The notes beneath the pieces are model-generated. The model saw only the letters and a program-made list of their open reading frames with translations, was not told the DNA's origin and did not search any database. 64,000 nucleotides of DNA from Nocardiopsis sp. MG754419 (GTDB lineage: Bacteria > Actinomycetota > Actinomycetes > Streptosporangiales > Streptosporangiaceae). Positions within the stretch are counted from its first letter, which is position 1. Every line of letters begins with the position of its first letter. This document shows, piece after piece, positions 8,148-16,956 of this stretch. A program made the position numbers and the translations under genes. The stretch lies in the NCBI RefSeq assembly GCF_018207095.1, contig NZ_QOCZ01000001.1:41981-105980 (forward strand). The letters run 5' to 3'.

Positions 8148-8765
8148 GTGAACCGACCCGAGGGGCGTTCGGAGCGCAAGAGGCGCTCCATCCTCGAAGC
8201 CGCCGAGGAGGTGTTCCTGGACGGCGGATACCTCGGCACCAACATGGACGAGATCGCCGCCCGTTCCCAGGTGTCCAAGCAGACGATCTACAAACACTTC
8301 GGCAGCAAGGAACGGCTGTTCGTCGAGATCGTCACCCACATGACGGACTCCGCCGGCGACCTCGTCCACACCCACCCCGCACCGACCCCCGACGAGGACC
8401 CCGCCGACCACCTCACCGACTACGCCCTCCGCCAGCTCACCGTCGTGCTCACCCCGCGACTGATGCGGGTGCGCCGCCTCGTCATCGGCGAGGTCCCCCG
8501 TTTCCCCGAACTCGCCGAGGCCCTCTACCACCACGGACCCGGCCGGGCCATCGACGACCTCACCCGCGTCCTCGAGACCCTCGCCGACTTCGGACACCTC
8601 TCACTCGCCGACCCCCGCGCCGCCGCGGCACGCTTCAACTGGCTCGTGATGTCCGAACCCGTCAACCGGGTCATGCTCCTGGGCGACGACGCGATCCCCG
8701 GGCCCGAGGAACTCCGCGCCCACGCGGCCGAGAGCGTCCGCGTCTTCCTCGCCGCGCACACGTGA
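8148..8765 (+). CDS. TetR/AcrR family transcriptional regulator
   Basis: 205 residues from the GTG at 8148, chosen because GGGAG lies ten bases upstream; a TTG at 8121 would place the start inside the operator region. The HTH is residues about 10-56 (SILEAAEEVFLDGGYLGTNMDEIAARSQVSKQTIYKHFGSKERLF), followed by a C-terminal domain of the AefR-like / TetR_C_7 type with MRVRRLVIGEVPRFPELAEALY. It probably autoregulates and represses the divergent VOC gene. Confidence 0.88.
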   Translation: MNRPEGRSERKRRSILEAAEEVFLDGGYLGTNMDEIAARSQVSKQTIYKHFGSKERLFVEIVTHMTDSAGDLVHTHPAPTPDEDPADHLTDYALRQLTVVLTPRLMRVRRLVIGEVPRFPELAEALYHHGPGRAIDDLTRVLETLADFGHLSLADPRAAAARFNWLVMSEPVNRVMLLGDDAIPGPEELRAHAAESVRVFLAAHT

Positions 8766-8925
8766 ACCGAACCCGTCCGGAGCCCGTCCCAGTAATTCGG
8801 GGTCGACGATTCGACGTAGGATTCGCCCCGATACCAGGCCTCGGCAGCCCCCGATCACGGCTAACGTGCTCAGGGGCCACACGTCGTGGCCGGAATTCCC
8901 CATCGCCCACCCGGACGGGACTCGC

Positions 8926-10095
8926 GTGAACAGCACCAACGACCACCGTGACCTGCGTCTGATCGTCACCGGAGGCGGCACAGGTGGTCACACCTACCCC
9001 GCGCTGACCGCGGTCAACGCCCTGCGACAGCGCCTGGAGGCCGACGGGCACTCCCTCGAGGTGCTGTGGGTGGGTGCCGCGGGCAGTCTGGAGAAGCGGG
9101 TCGCGACCGCCAACGGGATCGCGTTCGAGGCCGTTGCCACCGGCAAGATCCGCCGCTCGAAGAACCCCCTCAAGCTCGCTTCGCCGGCCAACGTCAAGGA
9201 CATGACCAACGTGCCGCGCGGTGTGGCCCAGGCCCGCAAGCTGGTCTCCGACTTCGCGCCCGACGTCGTCCTCGCCACCGGCGGGTACGTGGCCGTACCC
9301 GTCGGCCTGGCCGCGCGCATGTGCCGCCGCCCCCTCGTCGTGCACGAGCAGACCGTGCGCCTGGGGCTGGCCAACAAGGTCCTGGCCCGCGCCGGCGCGC
9401 AGATCGCGGTGTCCGCCGAGTCCTCGGTCGCACTGCTGCCCGAGGGGTCCCAGTCCGAGGCCGTGGTCACCGGCAACCCGGTGCGCCCCGAGGTGCTCAC
9501 CGGCCAGGCCGACCTGGCCGCCAAGGGTCTGGGCTTCCATGGCCACGACGCCGACCTGCCCACCGTCTACGTCACCGGTGGTGCCCAGGGGTCGGCGCAG
9601 ATCAACGACAACGTGCGCGCCATCCTGCCCTGGTTGCTGGCCCGCGCCAACGTCGTCCATCAGTGCGGGGCGGCCAACGTCACCGCTCTGCGCGAGAGCG
9701 CCCAGCAGCTCCCGCCCGGGCTGGTCGAGCGCTACCACCTCACCGACTTCGTCGGCCCCGAGCTGCCCGACGTCCTGGCCTTGGCTGACGTGGTGATCTC
9801 CCGTAGTGGCGCCGGCACCATCGCCGAACTCACCGCCCTGGGCAAGGCGGCGGTGTTCATCCCGCTCGCCTCCTCCGCCGGCAACGAGCAGGCGCACAAC
9901 GCCCGCCACCTCCAGGAGTCCGGTGCCGCCGTAGCACTCTTGGGCGAGGTCACCGCGGAGAGCCTCCAGGCCGCGGTGGAGCCCCTCCTCGACGACCCCG
10001 CCAAGCGCGAGCAGATCGCCGCCAACGCCCGGTCCCACGGCCGCCCCGACGCCGCCGAGCGTCTGGTGGACGTGCTCCTGCAGGCGGCCCGCTGA
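8926..10095 (+). CDS. MurG-like glycosyltransferase (UDP-GlcNAc transferase family 28)
   Basis: 389 residues from GTG 8926 (ribosome site GGACGGGA). The N-terminal donor-independent domain starts RLIVTGGGTGGHTYPALTA and carries HEQTVRLGLANK, the counterpart of the MurG lipid I site. The C-terminal domain has VTGGAQGSAQIND and SRSGAGTIAELTALGKAAVFIPL, the UDP-sugar pocket. MurG adds GlcNAc to lipid I at the inner face of the membrane. No mur, fts or other division genes are near, so this is likely a second copy outside the division cluster; it could serve a specialised wall state or another lipid-linked or natural-product acceptor. Confidence 0.85.
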   Translation: MNSTNDHRDLRLIVTGGGTGGHTYPALTAVNALRQRLEADGHSLEVLWVGAAGSLEKRVATANGIAFEAVATGKIRRSKNPLKLASPANVKDMTNVPRGVAQARKLVSDFAPDVVLATGGYVAVPVGLAARMCRRPLVVHEQTVRLGLANKVLARAGAQIAVSAESSVALLPEGSQSEAVVTGNPVRPEVLTGQADLAAKGLGFHGHDADLPTVYVTGGAQGSAQINDNVRAILPWLLARANVVHQCGAANVTALRESAQQLPPGLVERYHLTDFVGPELPDVLALADVVISRSGAGTIAELTALGKAAVFIPLASSAGNEQAHNARHLQESGAAVALLGEVTAESLQAAVEPLLDDPAKREQIAANARSHGRPDAAERLVDVLLQAAR

Positions 10096-10099
10096 CCCC

Positions 10100-10123
10100 G
10101 GGGCCGCCCCCAGGGGCGGCCCC
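10100..10123 (+). terminator. Terminator after the MurG-like gene
   Basis: An 11-bp stem (GGGGCCGCCCC at 10100-10110 with 10113-10123) with a tight centre, followed by TGTCCTTTTC, starts five bases after the stop codon. Confidence 0.75.
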
Positions 10124-10149
10124 ATGTCCTTTTCGCGAGGAATGTGATT

Positions 10150-10217
10150 CCGTGTCTCATTCGCAACAACATGCAGATTCGGCCCTCTTTGCCGGATAGC
10201 ATCGCAGGTCAGCGAGA
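10150..10217 (+). promoter_or_regulatory. Second CRISPR leader (copy of the active leader)
   Basis: This segment matches the leader of the main array (20940-21008) almost base for base: both have ATTCGCAACAA, GCAGATTCGGCCCT and TCGCAGGTCAGCGAGA immediately before the first repeat. A few substitutions separate them. It marks an old acquisition site for the same adaptation machinery. Confidence 0.75.
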
Positions 10218-10429
10218 CTGCTCCCCGCGCACGCGGGGATGACCCCTGTGCGAGGGCTGCCGGCACGCGGCTACTAGTTGCTCACCGTTCCTACAGGGAT
10301 GAACCCTTCCTGATCGACACGGTCTACAGCAAGAGCATCTGTTCACTGCGCACGCAGGGACGGTGCCGTTGGTGATGAGTACGCGCTCGGATGCAGGCAG
10401 CTGCGCACTGAATCCGCAGGGTTAGATTC
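10218..10429 (+). CRISPR. Decayed four-repeat CRISPR array
   Basis: Four repeat-like units occur at 10218-10245, 10278-10306, 10339-10367 and about 10401-10429, keeping the 61-bp period of the main array. The first is nearly intact (one G lost after the stem). The others carry many substitutions but still end or begin with recognisable blocks such as CAGGGATGAACCC and CTGCGCACGCAGGGA. Spacer lengths are still about 32. The gradient of decay from leader-proximal to distal fits an array that stopped being used; it would be missed by programs that demand identical repeats. Confidence 0.7.
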
Positions 10430-11303
10430 GTTTTGAGCTTCCGTAAAACTTCCGGGAGGAATTATCTCCGCACTATACTAAACTCAACCTCCTCGATGTA
10501 AGCGGGGAGGTTGAGCTTAGTCACGCCGTGTAATTACTCTATTTGGGGACGGTTCTCATGCCGACGAAGGCTGCGATGTGTGTTTTGGGCACTTGATTCG
10601 CATCGAGGTCTGGTTTTTGCGTCTTGTGCCTCGGCCGGGTCTGGCCTGCTCGGAAAGCTCTGTAGGAGTTCCCTGTAGTATCAACTGGTGCGGTCGAGGC
10701 TTGATTGCCAGTGCTCTAGTAGGCCGAGTTTCACTGCCTGGGTCAGGGGCTGTGGTTGCTAATTTGGGGTGTAGCTATCTGTCTTCGAGCTGAAAGCTAA
10801 CGCGAATCCCTGTCGTGGCGCGCCTGTGGCGCCTTGCCTTCGATCAGTCGTGAATCTACGTGCTCGGCTGACTCTGCTCGGCGAACGTAGCCCTCTAGCG
10901 CCAGCTCATCCGCCTTGGTGATGTGGGACACATCGGCAGGGGAATGCCTGTGATCTTTGATCATGGTCACTGCTGCGTTGCGGTAGTGGTGGAGTACGAC
11001 TAGATCGCGGTTCGCGTTCGAAGTGTGCACCTTGCAGCCTGTCGCTCGGGAGGCTTCTGCTCTTATGGTGGCAAGCGTAGCACCAACAAGCCTCCAGTGC
11101 TGTGCCGAACCGTACCGTTTGACTCTCGTCACATACTGTTCTACCCACTTCGTTGGTCAACAGGCAGGTCATTGGACCTCTACCAACTTCGTTGCTTCAA
11201 AACTTGCGATTTGGCCCCTATCAAGTATCATCGCCCTTGATGCTCCCGAGATTCAGCTCGGGATTGCCCCCGAAGTTGGTAGCAGAGTAGTGACCAGCGT
11301 CAA
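10430..11303. other. Low-GC non-coding or foreign stretch between two CRISPR remnants
   Basis: About 870 bp with visibly lower GC than all other parts of the window and many T-rich runs. A 10-bp stem (CTCAACCTCC at 10483-10492 with 10506-10515, 13-nt loop) looks like a terminator or structured RNA. Short open frames exist on both strands but none has a good ribosome site or actinobacterial third-position GC. I recognise no mobile-element signature. It may be a deletion scar or remnant of inserted DNA. Confidence 0.5.
10797..11132 (-). CDS. Doubtful hypothetical ORF in the low-GC stretch
   Basis: An open frame of 111 codons, rich in Arg, His and Ala, begins at 11132 on the minus strand. I do not recognise the protein, no strong ribosome site precedes it, and codon use is not that of its neighbours. 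It is the longest frame in the low-GC stretch, so it is listed for completeness; it may be a chance frame or a fragment of a foreign gene. Confidence 0.2.
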   Translation of the reverse strand: MTRVKRYGSAQHWRLVGATLATIRAEASRATGCKVHTSNANRDLVVLHHYRNAAVTMIKDHRHSPADVSHITKADELALEGYVRRAESAEHVDSRLIEGKAPQARHDRDSR

Positions 11304-11393
11304 GTGCTCCCCGCGCACGCGGGGATGGGTCTGCCACAGGGGCGGCGGCGGCACTGATCAATGTCTGCTCCCCGGTTGCCCGGGGAGGCCCGT
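11304..11393 (+). CRISPR. Two-repeat mini-array in front of cas3
   Basis: Repeat one (11304-11332) matches the main repeat except at its ends: the stem CCCCGC-GCAC-GCGGGG is perfect and the 8-base tail reads ATGGGTCT in place of ATGGACCC. Repeat two (11365-11393) lies exactly 61 bp on. It has diverged in sequence but keeps a perfect stem, CTCCCCGG paired with CCGGGGAG, through a swapped C-G to G-C pair. One 32-nt spacer (11333-11364) sits between. There is no copy of the leader upstream. It lies 129 bp before the cas3 start and on the same strand, so it could encode a single regulatory or stand-alone crRNA. Confidence 0.7.
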
Positions 11394-11521
11394 TGGTTTG
11401 TGCTGGTATCGAGTACCACACGTGTGTCTGAAATGCCTACAAACTGACCATGAGTTTTGGCCGGATCAGGCCTCCGTTCAAGACTCAAAGCCGGTTCTGA
11501 CGGTCGGTATGGGGCGCTTAG

Positions 11522-14443
11522 ATGTTCTTCATGGATCCGGGAAGCCCTGCACTGCCCTGCAAGGACGGCCTCGCAGGGGCCGCCTGCACGGTGTGGGCCA
11601 AACACGATTTCGACTCCGACGGCTGGCTGCCCCTCTACCGCCACATGGCGGACAGCGCCTTCGTCGCGGGCAGACTCTGGGACGCCTGGCTCCCGCGCCA
11701 GATCCGCGAACTCATCGGAGCCGCACTCCCCGGCGGTGAATCGGACGCTCGCCTGCTCGCCGTCTGGCTCTCCGCGACGCACGACATCGGCAAGGCCACC
11801 CCCGCCTTCGCCTGCCAGGTCGAGCAGCTGGCGGATCGTATGCGCACGTTCGGTCTCGACATGCCGCTTCAGAAGCAGATGGTGGACCGAAACCTCGCAC
11901 CACACGGCCTCGCGGGCCAGCTCATCCTCGGGGAGTGGCTGGTCGAGCATCATGACTGGCGCGAACGCCACACCAACCAGTTCACGGTGATCATCGGCGG
12001 ACACCACGGCGTGCCACCGACCCACTCCGCCATCATGGCCCTGGAGAACCATCCGGAACTCCTGCGCACCCCCGGCAGCGCCGACGCCTGGCGGGCGGTG
12101 CAGAACGAACTCCTCGACACGGCGGCCCGCCTGGCCGGCGTGGGCGAACGACTCCGTGACTGGCGCACGGTCAAGCTGCCCCAGACGGCTCAGGTCCTGC
12201 TCTCGGCGCTGGTCATCACCGCCGACTGGATCGCCAGCAACGCCGAGTACTTTCCCTACTTCCCTGGTGAGCGCAGCGCCGACCCCGAACGCACCGAGCA
12301 GGCCTGGAAGCTCCTCGACCTCCCCGCGCAGTGGGAGCCCCAGGAGCCCCTCGGTACGGCGTCGGAGCTCTTCGCCGCTCGCTTCGAGCTGCCGGTCGGA
12401 GCCGTGGTGCGTCCGGTCCAGGAACAGGCGGTCGAGGCCGCTCGTACCCTGTCCGGCCCCGGCCTGATGATCATCGAAGCCCCCATGGGAGAGGGCAAGA
12501 CCGAGGCCGCCCTGGCGGTAGCCGAGATCCTGGCCGCGCGCACCGGCGCGGGCGGCTGCTTCGTCGCCCTGCCCACCATGGCCACCAGCAACGCCATGTT
12601 CACCCGCTTCACCCACTGGCTCGACCGCCTCCCTGGTATGCCGAAGGAAGCGGCCTCGATCTTCCTCGCGCACTCCAAGGCGCACCTCAACCAGGTGTTC
12701 GCCGGTTACCTCGGTGGCGGCCCCCGATTGGCCACCGACACCGACCGTGATTCCGGCGACGCCCCCGGGAACGCCGCGTTGGTCGCGCACCGCTGGCTGC
12801 GCGGACGCAAGAAGGGCATGCTGTCCTCCTTCTCGGTCGGCACGATCGACCAGCTCCTGTTCACCGGCCTCAAGAGCAGACATCTGGCCCTGCGCCACCT
12901 CGCGCTGGCGGGCAAGGTCGTCGTCATCGACGAGGCCCACGCCTACGACACGTACATGAACGCTTACCTGGACCGTGCACTGGCGTGGCTCGGTAGGTAC
13001 GGCGTTCCCGTCGTCGTGCTGTCGGCCACCCTGCCCGCCCGGCGCAGGCGTGAGCTCGCCCTCGCCTACACGGGGGACCAACAGGGCAGAGGCCCGATCG
13101 ATCCGGCCTATGAGGAGATCGGCCGGATCGACGCCTACCCCCTCATCACCACCGCCACGTCCGGCGCACCACCACGCCTGTACACACCGGCGGCCTCGGG
13201 CCGCTCGACCGACGTCCTCCTGGAACCCCTCGACGACGACCTGGTCACCCTCACCGACCGTCTGGAGACGGAACTCGCCGAGGGCGGCTGCGCCCTGGTC
13301 ATCCGCAACACGGTCACCCGAGTGCACGAGACCGCGGCCCACCTGCGCGACCACTTCGGTGACGCGGCGGTGACCGTCGCCCACTCGCGCTTCCTCGACC
13401 TGGACCGTGCCGAGCGCGACGCACAGCTGCTGAAGCAGTACGGCCCTCCCACGAAGGGCACCGAGCTCAGTACGTCTCGCCCCGCGCGGAGCATCGTGGT
13501 CGCCAGTCAGGTCGTCGAGCAGTCCCTGGACGTGGACTTCGATCTGCTGGTCACCGACCTCGCACCCGTGGACCTGATCCTCCAGCGGATGGGACGTCTG
13601 CACCGCCACCCGCGTGGCGATGGACAGAGCGCGCGCCCGCCCCGGTTGCGCACGGCCCGATGCCTGGTCACCGGGGTGGACTGGGCTCAGGCACCACCGG
13701 AGCCGGTGCGCGGTTCGCGGACCATCTACGGCGAGTACCCGCTCCTGCGCTCGTCGGCGGTGCTCCGCCCCCACCTGGAGGCGCGAACCGACGGTGAGCG
13801 GACCCTGCGGCTGCCCGAACACATCAGCCCGCTGGTCCAGGACGCCTACCGCGACAGCGCTGACCACGACGACATCGCACCACCCGGATGGTCCTCGGCG
13901 TTGGATGCTGCCCGTGACTCCCAGGAGTTCGCGCAGGCCGACAAGGCCACCCGGGCACGCACCTTCCTGCTCGACCCCGCTGAACGCGATGGGCGCGCGC
14001 TCATCGGCTGGGTGGACGCCGGGGTCGGCGAGGCCGACGACAGCCAGAGCGGCAAGGCCCAGGTCCGCGACACCGGTGAAAGCCTCGAAGTGCTGGTGGC
14101 CCGGCGCGCTGCCGACGGTTCCCTCAGCACCGTTCCGTGGCTGACCGAGGGGCGCGGCGGACTGCCTCTGCCCCAGGAGTCGGTCCCCACGCCCCGGGCA
14201 TCCCGCGCACTGGCCGCCAGCGGACTGCGCCTGCCCTACCCGTTCACGGTCACCGGAGCGATGATCGACCGCACCATCGCCGAACTGGAGACCGACCTGG
14301 TGGCGGCCTGGCAGTCCAAGGAGGCCCACTGGATCGCCGGGGAACTGGTCCTTTTCCTGGACGAGGACGACCGCGCCGCACTGGCCGGGTACACGCTTCA
14401 CTACACCGAATCCGACGGCCTGGAGGTCACCCGTGCCGAATGA
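11522..14443 (+). CDS. cas3: CRISPR-associated helicase/nuclease Cas3
   Basis: 973 residues, a full-length type I-E Cas3. The HD nuclease domain is N-terminal, with H41 and the HD pair at H87-D88 (ATHDIGKATPAF). The superfamily 2 helicase follows, with Walker A MGEGKT (K326), DEAH box D470-H473 and motif VI QRMGRLHR (Q688-R692). Cas3 is recruited by Cascade to R-loops and degrades the displaced target strand processively. The start is ATG 11522 or 11531; no strong ribosome site is visible. It overlaps the next gene by 11 bases, so the whole cas set reads as one operon beginning here. Confidence 0.95.
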   Translation: MFFMDPGSPALPCKDGLAGAACTVWAKHDFDSDGWLPLYRHMADSAFVAGRLWDAWLPRQIRELIGAALPGGESDARLLAVWLSATHDIGKATPAFACQVEQLADRMRTFGLDMPLQKQMVDRNLAPHGLAGQLILGEWLVEHHDWRERHTNQFTVIIGGHHGVPPTHSAIMALENHPELLRTPGSADAWRAVQNELLDTAARLAGVGERLRDWRTVKLPQTAQVLLSALVITADWIASNAEYFPYFPGERSADPERTEQAWKLLDLPAQWEPQEPLGTASELFAARFELPVGAVVRPVQEQAVEAARTLSGPGLMIIEAPMGEGKTEAALAVAEILAARTGAGGCFVALPTMATSNAMFTRFTHWLDRLPGMPKEAASIFLAHSKAHLNQVFAGYLGGGPRLATDTDRDSGDAPGNAALVAHRWLRGRKKGMLSSFSVGTIDQLLFTGLKSRHLALRHLALAGKVVVIDEAHAYDTYMNAYLDRALAWLGRYGVPVVVLSATLPARRRRELALAYTGDQQGRGPIDPAYEEIGRIDAYPLITTATSGAPPRLYTPAASGRSTDVLLEPLDDDLVTLTDRLETELAEGGCALVIRNTVTRVHETAAHLRDHFGDAAVTVAHSRFLDLDRAERDAQLLKQYGPPTKGTELSTSRPARSIVVASQVVEQSLDVDFDLLVTDLAPVDLILQRMGRLHRHPRGDGQSARPPRLRTARCLVTGVDWAQAPPEPVRGSRTIYGEYPLLRSSAVLRPHLEARTDGERTLRLPEHISPLVQDAYRDSADHDDIAPPGWSSALDAARDSQEFAQADKATRARTFLLDPAERDGRALIGWVDAGVGEADDSQSGKAQVRDTGESLEVLVARRAADGSLSTVPWLTEGRGGLPLPQESVPTPRASRALAASGLRLPYPFTVTGAMIDRTIAELETDLVAAWQSKEAHWIAGELVLFLDEDDRAALAGYTLHYTESDGLEVTRAE

Positions 14444-16190
14444 GGCATCCACAGCCGTGGCGACACCCGACTCCGCGACCTCGCCTCCACCCCACTTCGA
14501 CCTGACCCGGAGGCCTTGGATCCCGGTGCTACGCACCGACGGGGTCGAAACGGAACTGTCCCTGATCGAGGTGTTCGAGCAGGCCGCGCAGGTGCGCCGC
14601 CTGGTCGGCGACCTGCCGACCCAGGACTTCGCGCTGCTCCGTCTGCTGCTGGCCATCCTGCACGACGCGATCGATGGGCCGCGCTCGATCGAGGACTGGG
14701 GCGAGCTCTGGGACGACGGGCTCCCTTTGGAGGAGACGCGCGCGTACCTCGACACCCACCGGGAACGCTTCGACCTTCTCCACCCGGACACCCCGTTCAT
14801 GCAGGTGTCGGGTCTGCGCACCGCGAAGGGCGAGTATTCGGCGCTGGACCGGATCGTCGCCGACGTCCCCAACGGTGCCCGCTTCTTCACCATGCGGGCC
14901 GACGGGGCCCGTCGCCTCGATCACGGGGAGGCCGCCCGTTGGTTGGTGCACGCCCACGCCTACGACCTCTCCGGGATCAAGTCCGGGGCCGAGGGCGACC
15001 CGAGGGTCAAGGGCGGCAGGGGGTATCCCCAGGGTGTGGGCTGGGCGGGTCACCTGGGTGGTGTGTACGCGGAGGGCGACGACCTCCGGCAGACGTTGCT
15101 GCTCAACCTCATCGCTTTCGACACCAAGAACTTCGACACCGACGCCGGCCCCGAACCGGACCGCCCCGCCTGGGTTCACCCGCCCGCCACCGCCGCGCCG
15201 CTGTCGGGGGCCGCAGCCGGGTCCCGTCCCTACGGCGTGCGCGACCTGTACACCTGGCAGACGCGCCGTGTGCGTCTGCAGCACGACGCGGAAGGCGTCC
15301 ACGGTGTTCTGCTCGCCTACGGTGACCCGTTGTCTCCGCGCAACATGCAGCTGCGCGAACCCATGTCCGCCTGGCGGCGCAGCCCCGCCCAGGAGAAGAA
15401 GCTGCGCGAGGCCACGGTCTACCTGCCCCGAGACCACGACCCGGCCCGGGCGGCGTGGCGGGGGTTGGGGGCCCTGGTCACCGGTCGGGTCCGGGGAGGC
15501 GACCAGCGTCAGGAGGCGGCCGAGTACGTGCGCCCCCGCATCGTGGACTGGATCGCCCGCCTGACCGTCCATCGCTACCTGCCGCGCGGTCACCTCCTGC
15601 GGGTACGGCTGGCCGGGGCCGTCTACGGCACACAGCAGTCGGTCGTCGACGAGATCGTGGACGACTCCGTGGCGATGCCCATGATCCTGCTGCACCAGGA
15701 GCACGAGGAACTCGCTCGGGAAGCCGTCGACGCGGTCACCGACGCCGAGGACGCCGTGACCGCCCTGGGAGACCTGGCCACCGGTCTGGCACAGGCGGCG
15801 GGCGCCGACGGCGACGGGCCCAGAGGCACCGCTCGTGACCGCGGATTCGGTGAACTGGATGAGCCCTTCCGCGACTGGCTGCGCCGCCTGGCCCAGGGTG
15901 GGGGAGAGGACACCGGCACCGGTCTCCCCCTGGACGACCCGCGTTACCCGCGGGAGCAACGTCGCACCTGGCAGTTCACCGTTCGCTCCATCGTCTCCCG
16001 GCTCGCCGACGAGCTCATCGCGTCCGCGAGCGAGGCCTCCTGGGAAGGGCGGGTCCTGGAGACCAAGAGCGGTGCGTTCTGGCTCAACACCTCCAGCGTC
16101 GACCTGCGTTTCCGTCGGGCACTGCGCACAGCCCTGCCCCTGACCATCCCCGACACCGACTCCGACAACGGCACGGAGGAACAACAGTGA
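14433..16190 (+). CDS. casA: Cascade large subunit Cas8e (Cse1/CasA)
   Basis: 585 residues from GTG 14433, with GGAGG seven bases upstream and inside the end of cas3. The N-terminus FDLTRRPWIPVLRTDG and the segment FDLLHPDTPFMQV are hallmark Cse1 blocks, and an AKGGRGYPQGVGWAGHLGG-like glycine-rich segment follows. The C-terminal four-helix bundle is present. In Cascade this subunit recognises the PAM, opens the duplex and docks Cas3. Length is somewhat above the E. coli protein (502). Confidence 0.93.
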   Translation: MPNEASTAVATPDSATSPPPHFDLTRRPWIPVLRTDGVETELSLIEVFEQAAQVRRLVGDLPTQDFALLRLLLAILHDAIDGPRSIEDWGELWDDGLPLEETRAYLDTHRERFDLLHPDTPFMQVSGLRTAKGEYSALDRIVADVPNGARFFTMRADGARRLDHGEAARWLVHAHAYDLSGIKSGAEGDPRVKGGRGYPQGVGWAGHLGGVYAEGDDLRQTLLLNLIAFDTKNFDTDAGPEPDRPAWVHPPATAAPLSGAAAGSRPYGVRDLYTWQTRRVRLQHDAEGVHGVLLAYGDPLSPRNMQLREPMSAWRRSPAQEKKLREATVYLPRDHDPARAAWRGLGALVTGRVRGGDQRQEAAEYVRPRIVDWIARLTVHRYLPRGHLLRVRLAGAVYGTQQSVVDEIVDDSVAMPMILLHQEHEELAREAVDAVTDAEDAVTALGDLATGLAQAAGADGDGPRGTARDRGFGELDEPFRDWLRRLAQGGGEDTGTGLPLDDPRYPREQRRTWQFTVRSIVSRLADELIASASEASWEGRVLETKSGAFWLNTSSVDLRFRRALRTALPLTIPDTDSDNGTEEQQ

Positions 16191-16801
16191 CCACAGCGAG
16201 CAGCACCGCCTACGTGCACGAACTCAGGGAGGTCGGTCAGGCGGTCGACGAGCGCATCCGTCGACTCCAGGCCGGGTACCTCCAGGACCATCCCGACGCG
16301 GTCGCCACCCTGGCCAAACTGCGTCGCGGCGCGGGCAAGGTCATCGAGGACGCGCCGGAACTGGTCGGAATCACCATCGACCACCGTTTCTACGAGACCT
16401 TCGACGTCAACGATCGGCGCACACCGGACGCCGAGGCCGCCGTGCACGAGGCCCTCACGCTCTACGCCCTGCACCAGCAGTCCAAGCGGGACACGGGCAT
16501 GCACCGGCGGGGAAGGGACTTCGGTGGAGCCGTTCGCCGGCTCATGCCGTCCGGGGACATCGACGAACCCCTGCGCAAGCGGTTCGTCCAGGCCCAGACG
16601 GCGAGCGGTCCCGTGGTGCGGATCGACCGATTGCGGGGCATCGTCCAGCTCCTGCGCGGTCAGGACATCCCCCTCGACTACGGGCTGCTCGCCGACCAAC
16701 TCCACGACACCCGCACCCGAGCGGGCGCCGAGAGGGTGCGCCGTGCCTGGGGACGCGGTTTCCAGGCCTACCGGCCCACCAGGCCCGGAGCGGCGGAGTA
16801 A
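16187..16801 (+). CDS. casB: Cascade small subunit Cse2 (Cas11e/CasB)
   Basis: 204 residues, sharing a GTGA overlap with the end of casA. The helical protein carries LAKLRRGAGK near the N-terminus and DYGLLADQLH near the C-terminus, both typical Cse2 blocks. Two copies line the belly of Cascade and hold the displaced strand. It lies between casA and cas7 as in all type I-E operons. Confidence 0.92.
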   Translation: MTTASSTAYVHELREVGQAVDERIRRLQAGYLQDHPDAVATLAKLRRGAGKVIEDAPELVGITIDHRFYETFDVNDRRTPDAEAAVHEALTLYALHQQSKRDTGMHRRGRDFGGAVRRLMPSGDIDEPLRKRFVQAQTASGPVVRIDRLRGIVQLLRGQDIPLDYGLLADQLHDTRTRAGAERVRRAWGRGFQAYRPTRPGAAE

Positions 16802-16956
16802 CCCGACCAGACCGGAACCGCTCCCACCGAGTGACCCGTGCCGGTCTTGGACACCGGACCCGCCGCACCACCCGGGGCCGCGTCACACGGCCCCGCACCT
16901 GCCCGCTTCAGCTCCACATCACGCACGCATCGCTTCGACCAGACGAGGACACCCCC

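Noticed and set aside
10578..10793. A 71-codon plus-strand frame in the low-GC stretch
   Set aside because: No ribosome site, no recognisable fold, unusual codon use; most likely chance.
10823..10830. GCCACAGG (minus strand) as the seed target of the mini-array spacer
   Set aside because: Eight exact bases and 12 of the first 14 overall, but the flank is GGC and not AAG, and it lies at the end of a doubtful ORF rather than in a promoter. Chance cannot be excluded.
11300..14893. A 1197-codon open frame on the minus strand across cas3
   Set aside because: It is the antisense shadow of cas3 and casA in GC-rich DNA; it has no motif, no ribosome site, and the plus strand encodes well-known proteins.
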